Source of the DNA: Dipylidium caninum
Lineage: Eukaryota; Platyhelminthes; Cestoda; Cyclophyllidea; Dipylidiidae
Assembly (NCBI GenBank): GCA_017562135.1
Contig: QEYB01001237.1
Span: forward strand, 186,001 to 250,000
Direction of reading: 5' to 3'
DNA: 64,000 nt
The notes under the pieces are model-generated. The model made no database searches and had not been told where the DNA came from. It worked only from the letters and a program-made list of their open reading frames with translations. Position 1 is the stretch's first letter. The number at the start of each line of letters is the position of its first letter. A program made the position numbers and the translations under genes. Shown here one piece after another: positions 50,880-61,100 of the stretch.

Positions 50880-51275
50880 CGCGCCACAGTGAGTGGAATG
50901 AAGTTGCTTTCGTGTAAATTGCCCAATGGGCCAGACGAAATTGCTGGTGAGATCTTGTGGCAATGTGGGGATGAGGAAGGCTGCGGAGCGATTTGATGAA
51001 GTACGTGGAAAGGAGAGAGCCAGCACCTCCACACATTCGTGGCAGAGTCGAGTCACCTGTGTGTAAGATCGACAAGGAGGAGTAGAAGAGGGAAGAAATC
51101 TCGTCTCCACCTGCAGGCGCATCGGACGACCGTCTACTCAGGTCCTGTTACCTGGTGGACTGGATGGAAGAGGAAAAGCTGTGTGGCGAGAATGTGAAGA
51201 ACTTTGAGGCCTCCTGGTCGTTCACTACACTCAGTGACACTGACTCAGTTGAGAGTGATGACCTGCCCGTGATTA
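50880..51275. repeat. Repeat R3, copy 1
   Basis: It is a diverged direct copy of about 56,740-57,100. Shared landmarks in order are TTTGATGAAGTACGTG, CGTGGCAGAGTCGAGTCACC, GTGTGTAAGATCGACAAG, GACTGGATGGAAGAGGAAA and a final CAGTTGAGAGTGATGACCTG stretch. On the minus strand both copies keep an HTGDSTLPR-type peptide, possibly a trace of an old coding element. Confidence 0.65.
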
Positions 51276-54200
51276 CTCCCATTGGATAGGCTGTAATTCT
51301 TCTTCATCACGCATGACAACTATTAATAGTCGGCTGAGCAGTAGCAGTGTGGAGGATCTCCTCCGAATCCTCATTGCTCCAGGCTGAATGCGAGGCCGAG
51401 CAGGCGGGGAGGACAGGAAATGGGACGAGCGTGTCGTTCGACATCTTTGTGGCTCCGAAGCCTCAGTGGCTGCGGCTCCTCCTCTCAAGCTCCTCATCGT
51501 CCCCATTTTCCTATTAATTTGTTTCTTTTTTTCATTTTTTTCAGATATTTCGCCAAGTGCCAATGTTTTGAGGATAAAGAAAAGGCAAGAATACAGCAAG
51601 GTTATTGGGAATGTTGCTGTTTTTTTGTAAAATATAGTTAGGTTTTAAATTAATCACCTATTCTGCTCTATCGAGGCTGTGCGATATGCGAGCGTCAATA
51701 TCAACAAGAGCGGATTATCGACTGATTGGGATGAGTCATAGGCGAGAGCGTATTGATTTGCGCATTGAAAGGGACGCGAAGTGCCCACTGGGGTGGTCGC
51801 ATCCCCAATCTTATTCTACACTTGGACATCTGCTCAGGCGTGGGGAACCTCGGCAAAAACGACGCATTGCACTTTGTGTCTGTGGCGGAGAAAACAACAA
51901 TAATCTCTATAAACATTTTCGGCGATGAAGATATGGGTTCGGTAAAAAAATCATTCATTTTGTGTATATTAAGGTAAGCATTGAGGGATTTAAGCAAGCA
52001 CATGAAGGAGAGTACCGTCGAAGGGGAAAGTGGAGGTGAGGTGATATGCGAGTTCCAATGTTGGTGGTGCTGGTGCTGAGGGTGAAAGTAGCGCAGATGG
52101 AGTCAACTTTATTTTGTTTGGGAAAACACTGCCAGGTATGAAAGATTTTGTATTTTATTAGACAAAACACCTTCCTCCATTTGGAACAAATTTTTCCCAT
52201 GTATTGGCAGTCGTAGAAGTTTTGTTTATTACTTTTAAATTCCTCCGATTTTGCACTTGAAACTTATGCGGGAGGATGAGATAAAGTGCGAATTCGAACA
52301 TGGTGATTGCCTCATGCGTTATTTTTTGCAATATGAGGCATAGTATTATGGTGTTGTAGGCATTTTTAATTGACCAGAACAGATGGTTTCCTTCTACAGC
52401 GTTGTTTAACCCGTTTTCGCTGTTCCCTTTCGCTGTAATGTAAGTCTCCGAGCGAGTTCAACCAATTCATAATGTACGGATCGCCAAAGATACTCAAATA
52501 CCAAGAGAAAAATGCCTTATTGAATAAATGCTTTTGTGATTGAAAGTCAGCCTTTTTTCGTACAGATTTATTACTGTATAGCACGCACTCCTCAACTCTA
52601 GTGACACTTCATCGCGAAAACAGAATTATGCCATACCGAGACATTAGTGACGAGCAGACTGTGCGTAGTTGAGTGAATACTCCTTTGGTAACTTCAGAAA
52701 GAAGCCTTAATTGTGTGCTTGTCCACTTCTCCTGCGAGCATTGACGAGCCTACCTTGAGTGCCGTTACCCCATTGTTGTGAGATAATCGAGTTCCACCCC
52801 CACTCTGGATGTCGTCGCTTAATTTTTGGTCTAGGCCCTTCCGTTCAAAGACTTCGAGCCTCCAATTGACGCTTCCAAACGACTTAAACAATCCATATTC
52901 TGCTTACTTTTAGAATATTGGCTCAAGTGTCATTTGCTTTAATCCTTGATCGAAGGGGCATGGCATACAATGACGGAAATGGCCTTCTTCTTCCTCCTCT
53001 CCTCTTGTTGGACTTGGCATCTTTCGTCCTGGCGGGAACGCGAATACTTAAGTTAAAAGGTGCGATTTACAGCCAAGCTTGACTGTAATAAGAGAACGTA
53101 TGTGGTTGTCTGGCTCTGTTGCCACGCCAACTGACAATGAACGTGGACATAGCGAAAATGTCGACTGCTGTTCGGTTTGTCTGCTATGTCTCACGTAAAG
53201 GAATATAATGTGACTGGAGTACCAAAGTAAACGGCAATATATTTATGACTAGACTTCACTAATGCCCGACCGGTCGCAGTTCTTTTCCTTTACCGCTTTC
53301 TTGATGAATGGGTTTCCTCTTGAGAATGGCATAATTGTTGCATGTTGCCTTTGTGTAGTGGGAAGGAGCAAGTACACTCTCTGGCATAAAGAATGTGACC
53401 ATAGCATCATCTGCTAATCCTCAAACCTATACCCATTACGAGGTTTGAACAAGTGATGAAGCCAAAGGAAGAGAGAATCAGGACAATGAGGAGATTGATT
53501 GGAGTAACCGCAGCCACCACGAATCCCCACGACATGTTCGTTGCCCTTCATGTCCTCCCCTCCTGCTCGGCCTCGCATTCAGCCTCGTGCAAAAATTAAG
53601 AATGGCAACGCTACCGCACCGGTGCTCTTTCGAGGTACACTCGGTTGGAAGTTTAGTTGAGGAGGTGGAGAGAGAATAGTATCTGTTATTATGGCGGTAG
53701 GCACTATCGCATTACATCTGGCATTTTCTCAATGCACGGGGGTACAAGGAACAGTTGAGTAAAATGAGAAGTATGGGAAGCTTGAGGTGAAGAGATGAGA
53801 ATCAAAACGGTCGTGCGGTAGCGAAGAAAAGGAGGAAAGAAGTAATACGCTGACAACGGAGACAAGAGCAGATCTGATGACGGGGCTCCAAATGTAACTT
53901 TGGGAAGAATTGCTCACAATAAATAAATCTCGGCATCCAACTGAATAATCAGTTGGTATTTGATAGCAAAAGTTGGACCGTCAGCGAGATTTCCAGGCAG
54001 CGAGACACTCCTTTTGTCTCGATTACTTGATCTACCTTCATTCTATTCCAGCACTATCCTTAGCGCTCCTCCGATTGGATGCTTACGAGTGCCCAATGCT
54101 ACTCGACCCAGGTTCCATTTTCCGGCAAAGTAGGTGGTTTTAATTTGCGTTGATTGCGTTCTTCATGCCGTTCACTGTGCATTTTTGTCACTGAGGCGAG

Positions 54201-54513
54201 TGGTCATGCCTCATAGTGCACAGAGACGGATGCTCCTCTCATCGCTCTTAACTGGTGTGGGTCGGTTGATGAAGTCTCTGCAAGAACCGATCACTGTGGG
54301 CCAGAACTCGGAGGATTTATACTATGCTAAAAACAGGTTGTTAGTTCAGTTCTACCATTTATCTGTTATTTTTGCATAACAGGTAGGCGTTAGTAGAGTT
54401 GTAGGAAATGGACGTGGACCGAGGCTACTTGAAAAAGAAAAGAATGTAATCGCAGCCAATTAGTTGCAATGGGGACATCTGGAGCGATGGCACCAATCAT
54501 GTGGACCTGCGTT

Positions 54514-54940
54514 TTAGGCGAGTAGCCAAAGAGTTGGACGTGTTGGAAGATTTCGTCCTCCTCCTCCTCCTCCTGCTCCTGCTTCTGCTCCTGCTCCTCT
54601 TCCTTCTCGATTCGATGCCCTTGTCCCAATCGCCTCAGCCAAATCGTTTGCACAGCATGTCATGAATGCGTTATAAAGTTCGAAATGGTAGCCTGTCGCC
54701 AAACAGTTATTTATCTTTTTATACAATTTGGCGTAGAGATGTGCACAATCTCGAGTTGTGCAATGTTCCTCATTATCCATGGGCATTGCGTCGTACAGGG
54801 TAAGACGTGTATACAAGAGAGTAATTGACCAAATGTCCACCTTATGTTCATTAGATAATCCCACTCGAATGTTCTGACTGCGAGGTCTTTGGTGAACGGA
54901 CTTGCCAATTCGTACAGAGAAGCCGCTGTCGTCTCAGGTG
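54514..54940 (-). pseudogene. Possible protein-kinase-like exon or fossil
   Basis: An open frame on the minus strand reads DDSGFSVRIGK, then QRPRSQNIRV, then GLSNEHKVDIWSITLLYTRL. The spacing of GL(9)WS matches subdomains VIII-IX of CMGC kinases (family: [23 protein letters not shown]), but the APE triplet is missing and the DFG-like site reads DSG. Downstream lies a low-complexity Gly/Glu stretch from a CTC/CTG array. No flanking kinase exons were recognised. It may be a degraded kinase or chance. Confidence 0.22.
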
Positions 54941-56002
54941 AAGCTCGGTTTCGTCTTTAGAAATTGTGTGGAGCGTTTGTGTGCCCCTTCTGTCGACCCT
55001 GTGCCTCCTCCACCTTCTTCCACTCATTATACAGTGTATGAGGGGAAGCGGCTTCCGCTATCCTCAATCCTCATCCAAGCATCATAGCTGGCGCAATGAA
55101 AAAAATGGTACTTCCGTGGTCGAGGTGAGCACTTGTCAGAGTCTTCTTAGTGTCTTCCTTCCCAGGTTTGGCTGATTCGATTCGTGCGGCCAAAGGCATC
55201 TTGCCAGCCGGCGAGTTGCTCTGAGTGCCGTTTAAGTGGTATCAAATTGTAATGTTAGTCAGTCAGCCAGTCATCCACCAACTCACCTATTTCGCGTTTA
55301 AGTCCCGCTACGCTCGAAATGGGCGCGTTATCGTGATAAAAATCTGACAGGTTTTGGATGATGCAGACGCCATCACACCAGTCGGGACATGGTCCCCTTG
55401 GCAGAGGAAAGGAGCCCGACTGTCGATTCAGGAGTGCACCCTGTTCCTCATCTACTCATTCATGAGTCTGCTCATGGGCTCTTGAGTAACTCACGATAGG
55501 TCCTTTGGAGAATGGAGAATAGAGCAAGGAGGACGAGGAAAAGGAGGTGGAGTGGGAGGAGCAGTCACGGCAACAACAACCGCAACAGGCCATAATCATC
55601 TTGCCGAATGAAGGGTCTTCGCGTGAGGGGACAAAAGGACGCGGGTTACTCGACTTGATGCTCACCTTTTCAACTCACTTCTCTTTCTTTCTCCCCTAAT
55701 GAGATTTAGCACTTAATTGTGCCTACCACTCGCAGGCACGCAGCTCACGAACCTGCGTGCGATATTCCAAACATGGCACTGCAGGTGACGCACTCCAATT
55801 GCCCCATCTGGGCCACTAAGATCTCGACCCAAGCAGCCATTTGCCAAGTAACGAACCACCTCAACCACCTAAACACGACATTATCTCCCACCTTTTCAAC
55901 CTCCATCCCTCTATCTCTCCCTCCTTCCCTCTCTCCCTCCTTCCATCTTTCCCTCCCTCTCACTCTGCCCTCCATCCACTTGCCACATCACTTCTCCGCT
56001 CG

Positions 56003-56022
56003 CGTGTGTGTGTGTGTGTGTG
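56003..56022. repeat. GT dinucleotide run
   Basis: Uninterrupted GT run following a CCCTCTCT-rich tract (55,910-55,975). Confidence 0.85.
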
Positions 56023-56739
56023 CCAAGGTGGTGGAGTGAAGTCCTCGCTGGAGCAGTCACCTCGGAGGCGCACAACGCTTCACCGACCCACCAGCATCAG
56101 TAGGTGCTGTCAACACAGCCCCAATTGGTCTACCGCCTCTTCACTTCCCTACCGTCTGTTTTGTGGTAGACCGCTTGATTAGGGTATACCAAATAATCGA
56201 GACAGCGGTAGTCTCTCTCTCCGTCCAAATTTTGCTGTCAAACAGAAATGGAGGAAGGCTCAATCTACTGCAGACACCGTGTTCTGGCCGATGGCACGCG
56301 AGCACACATCCTCACCGAGGGCACCGGGTTGTCACTGAGCCTCGAGGTTGGACCAACACGAGGACGAATGCGAGGGCGAGTAGGAGGACCAACTCCCAGT
56401 TGCTGGAACACAAATGCTGACCTGACCAGTTAGCAAGCCACATACCGACGTTGTGGTAGCCGCAACGGCAACAGCCCGTACTACTCAATTATGCAACACG
56501 ATTCCCTCACTCCACGGATCCCATCTCTCACTGGAGTAGGAATTGTCCGTCCTATGAACTCCTCCACCCAGTAATCCACACGCCCAGGCCCACACCAAAC
56601 CAAGCGACAACATCCTTGCACGAGTGGAATAAATACCAGTATCTGTGAAATAGGATCTGACCGGCGAACAAGAATCAGCGACGCGGATAGTGGCAAAAGG
56701 AGTTAAGCCGGCATTATGCTCGGGTGAATCGAGAGATGC

Positions 56740-57100
56740 GGGTCGAAACCCACCAAAGTCAACTTGCAAAGAGTACCCCTAGGGTCTATTTTGGTAATGC
56801 GAAGATGTCGAGGAATGTGCATGGTTTGTTGAAGTAGGTGAAAAAGGGAAAATCCAACACCATCACACTTCCGTGGCAGAGTAGAGTCACCAGTGTGTGA
56901 GATGGGCAAGAAGAACATGGAAATTTCGTTTTCTCTGGCGACAGTCCACCCATGATCTGCTACATGCTGCCTAGCAGACTAGATGGAAGAAAAGAAAGTA
57001 TGTGGAGGCAGGAGACTGGTGAGCAGAACTCTGAGAAGGCTGCAAAATCTCGAACGGCACAACATCAAATCCACTGAGTTGCTTGTCCACGTGCACGGGG
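56740..57100. repeat. Repeat R3, copy 2
   Basis: This is the partner of 50,880-51,275 in the same orientation, about 5.8 kb away. It lies less than 1 kb upstream of the ABCB gene start. Confidence 0.65.
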
Positions 57101-57691
57101 AGAAAAGGAGGGGGCATGTTGGTTGCGTGGTGGCATTAAGAATTAGTGAACACACCTGCTAATGTTGTCCGATTTGCCCTGAGAACCGGGGATTATACCA
57201 TAATCCTGCTCATTACGACTCCCTTTTGCGGCCGCAATCAACATGACTCCCAGCCACCTTTCCCGACCCCACGCCACCTCACCCTGTGCCACTTCAATCC
57301 ACCTCACCATGCCCAACCGTACCTCACCTCAGAGAAATTGTATCCATGCCCTAACGATTGTTTAGAATAAAATAGACGTGTGCAGCGTTGCGCAACGCTT
57401 TAAGGTTGCTCACAAATACAACGTTTAGAGTTGCTGGTCAAAAAGTAAAACCAACTGGCAAAGTGGTTAGGGTTGCATTGGGACGATTATTCACAATGTC
57501 AATGGACGCTATAAACGTGCTTTCCTTTCACACGTTAAGGTAATAACAAACGATCTATATTTCAAAATGTTAAATTCAATGCATTTCAAGAAATATCAAC
57601 TTGAATTGTTTCAAAGTGCTAAACAAATCAATTTGAAGGTCGCCCGCAACTTCAACAGTTAACCGCCAGTCAAGAGAAGGGAGAGTGAGAC

Positions 57692-58197
57692 ATGGAAAAC
57701 GAGCAGATTGAGGTTGGTAAAGTTGTTACCTCGTTAGTTTCGAAATCGAAAGCCATAAGCACACATTCAACCGTGCTCCATAGGTGTCGGACCTCGTTTT
57801 TTCCATTTAGAACATTATTTCGCTATTAGTCTAATTGCTGTACCCCTTTGTGTCACACCCCACTTGGTTCTCTTTAATTTGCTGTGAAACGGATTTCATC
57901 TCACAGGCTTCCAGCAACAATGTCTTGCTTATTCCCAAATCCGCGTTTTTGCCAACCTTCTTTTTCCTAAGTCCACGACCAACTGCGCTTTCCCCATGAA
58001 GCGAGGAGTCTTGATCATGCCTGAATTACAAGATAAGACGTGTGCTCTGAGCAATGGTGTCTGTTAATTTCTCATTATTTTGTTTTAGAACGAAAACTCT
58101 GCGACCAGTAGTGCCTTCACGTAAGGTGTCCACTTATACCTACTCTTTTATCTGCTTTAGGCCTGATAACTTAGAGCACATTGATTTTGTCCAATTG
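57692..58197 (+). other. First three small exons of the ABCB gene (cytoplasmic N-terminus)
   Basis: Three short exons (57692-57712, 58089-58120, 58161-58197) give a 30-residue N-terminus. It ends in HIDFVQL and joins in phase 0 to FRYADTKDR in the next exon, like the FxxLFRxA stretch just before TM1 in P-glycoproteins. The second and third exons are bounded by good AG and GT sites and share a split Thr codon. The initiating exon is the least certain because it codes only seven residues. Confidence 0.6.
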
Positions 58198-61100
58198 GTA
58201 CGCTTAATGCCCCACTTAAAGATGCTTTCCTAGTTCCGATACGCAGACACCAAGGACAGAATAATGTTGGCGGTCGGTTTAGTTTGTGCATTGGCTGTGG
58301 GATGCTCATTTTCGGTGGATTTGCTAATTTTACTGCAAGTCGTGAATCTCCTGACGGGCTCCTTGCCAGTGGATCTAGATAAGATGCGTGAAATGGCGGG
58401 GTGGTTTTCTTTGCTAGGAGCCGTCTCCATGATTTTGTGTTTAATAGAAATGTTCTGCTTCATTCTCTCATCAAGACGTCAAAGTGGCCGAATTCGCCTC
58501 AAGCTCTTCCGGGTGGGTGTGAAAGATTTAGCTAGCCATAAAAGTTCTTTGGCACATTCTGCCGACTACTTTGCTTCATTTTGTATTTTTATAAGCAAAT
58601 ACTTCGACAGGACGTGTCTTGGTTCGATCGGCAAGCCCGTGGCGATATTATTACAAAAGTATCTGAAAGCGTTGACCTCATTGAGGCCGGCATCGGCGAA
58701 CGTTTGGGACTCTTCGCACAAAATTGTGCAGCCTTCTTTTCGCTCTGGGTGTGTGCCATCGCGAGTCATTGGAAAATCGCATTAGTTGGACTGAGTTCTG
58801 CTCTTCTTGTTGTTCTCGCCTTCTGCATCCTGCAATTCCGCATGGTCAAATTTTCTCAGAAGGAGCAGAAGGCTTACTCGAAGGCCAACCATGTCGCCAG
58901 CGAGGTCTTCAGCTCTATCAAGACGGTTTTTGCTTTCATTTGTCAAGAAAAGGAGGCAGAACGTTATTCCTCACACCTCGGTGCTGCAGCAAAGGTCTCC
59001 TTTCTGAATAACATTATGCTCGGCCTCGGTGAGTCCCCCTCTCCACGCTATTTTTCCTTTGTCCTCTAAAATCGCTACGGAAAATGCATGCAAGTAGAGC
59101 AAAGTTATCACTCAAAAACCATTTACTTGTGTTCTCTAAGCTACAATGAATCTAATAATGTTGGATAAAATAGAAGTTGCGGCTTTCCTTCCAGGCATCG
59201 GTTCCATCTATGGCTCGATGTTCGCATCGGCAGCGTTAACTTATTGGTTTGGCGTGCGAGAAAGTATCACCAACGACATCGAAAACGGAACCATCGTGTC
59301 TGTAAGTTCAACCGAAAAGTGCAGTAAATGTCTGGGGTTTTTTGTAACCACCTTTCCAGTTTTCTGGCTGCAGACTTGTGTATGTGTTTGTCTAAAGGGC
59401 AAACTTAATACATTGTCATTTGACAACGAGTTAGGATGAGTTAGCCTCTGACGATTCACCTCGTAGGTTGTCGCGGCCATAGCGTATAACAGTGGTGCAC
59501 TAGGTGCGGTGCTGCCCGACTTTTCTTACTTTTACACGGGCTCAGGCAGCTGCTTCCGACACCTTCTGGATCATTGAACGCGTGAGTGCCAATCCTTGCT
59601 TTGCATCTCAAACACGTTGCATTTGACCAGGTGGACACTCTTAACTGACTGCTTGATGGGCATTCATTCCAGGTGCCTAAGATTGACAAGGATGCTTCGG
59701 GCCTTCAGTTAGACCATTTGGAGGGGAACATTGAACTGCGCAATGTCACATTCTGCTACCCCACGAGGCCTGACGTCGTGGTGAGTACCGATGGCTTGGC
59801 GCCTTTGTCCTTGCCATGTCCACTTGCTACTCTTGAGATCACAGAGTCGCCTACTGAACCACACGTTTTAAAGGCGGGTTTGCCCATACGTAAGAATGCT
59901 TCTTCTCCAATACGAGAGGAGCTAGGCGGCCCGATGATCTGCTCATCTGGCACTTGCCAGAGGTCAGGGAACACTCAATTTATTTGTCATCGTGTGTGGT
60001 CGTCCAGTAGTGCCTAAATTACACGGCGATTCCTCTGACAAGCACGTGATTGAAAAGAAGGCGATAAACGGGGTAGTGTTACCATATCTCTTCACGTATG
60101 GTTCCTCGGCCTCGGTTTCGACCTCGCCTGCTCCTCACAACTTGTGCACGCTGTCTGAGTCCCTCTCACACGGACAGGGTGACGCCACGTGGTCGGTCCT
60201 CAATGAGAGCACGATTCTACGAACCGGGGCACATGAGGCAAAAATTACTTTTCATGAAAGGGTCGCGAGGAAGTTGGCAAAAATTAGAGGAGAGCGGTAG
60301 TTAGGGGGTTCGACTCTTTGCCACGGCGATGAGGAAAAAGAAGACGGGTTGTCTGACTTACAGGTGCTGAAAAACTTTTCCCTGAAGATCAAGGCGGGAG
60401 AGACAATTGCCATCGTGGGTGCCAGCGGGTCGGGGAAGAGTACCATAATACAGTTGCTCCAACGCTTCTTCGATCCCACCAGTAGCCAGGTAAATTTTGC
60501 GCCTTCTCTTCTCTCCTCTCCTCTCCTCTCCTCTCCTCTTATCTCCCAAGCCCACCGCTTTAGAGCAGGCTTTGTCCATAAGTGAGGCGCCTCCTTCAAG
60601 GTACTGGAGGCCCGCGGACACACTCAGAGTTGTTAGAGTCGCTGATGAGCAGAGGTGTGACTGGAGCGAAATAAGAAGGCAAAGCGGTCCTGGGATGAGG
60701 GAGTGGCACGAAGTTTCGCACGAGGGCGTGTTGTCTTTCAGCATCGTAAGGGTGACGGAGAGATGCAACTAGGATTTTCCCGAAAGACAACCAAAGTTCT
60801 CGAGGACTCACATGCGAAACGTGTTCTCCACCCCAATGCGAGTGCGGTCTTCTGACACATTTACATCCAAAACTCTCTTTTAACAATTCGTCACTCCGCG
60901 TTTTTGGCTACACATACAATGCACTCAAGCGGTAGGGACTGTGTGACCGAAGGAAACCAAAAAGTTGCGTATTTTTGTCGGGTGAGAAGAGCAAGTCCGT
61001 TTGTTTTGGTCAGAAAGCCCTTGCCTGTGACCAGTATGATGTGGATTTGATGAAAGAATGGTACACATGTGTGAAGCTCTTTCCATCCGTTGCGAAAGTG

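Larger units (their letters stand above)
42471..57691. other. 15 kb gene-poor region between the duplication and the ABCB gene
   Basis: Contains diverged R1 copies near 44.2 and 46.5 kb, both R3 copies, a trinucleotide ATC-type run near 48,818-48,842 and the poly-C run. A CTC/CTG array at 54,558-54,600 lies inside a weak kinase-like frame. The longest frame (minus strand, 44,985-45,656, 223 codons) has a hydrophobic stretch but no recognised family. No gene is supported. Confidence 0.5.

Noticed and set aside
60300..60325. GGTTCGACTC resembling a tRNA B-box.
   Set aside because: No matching A-box, acceptor stem or anticodon arm at the right distance; it lies inside an ABCB intron.
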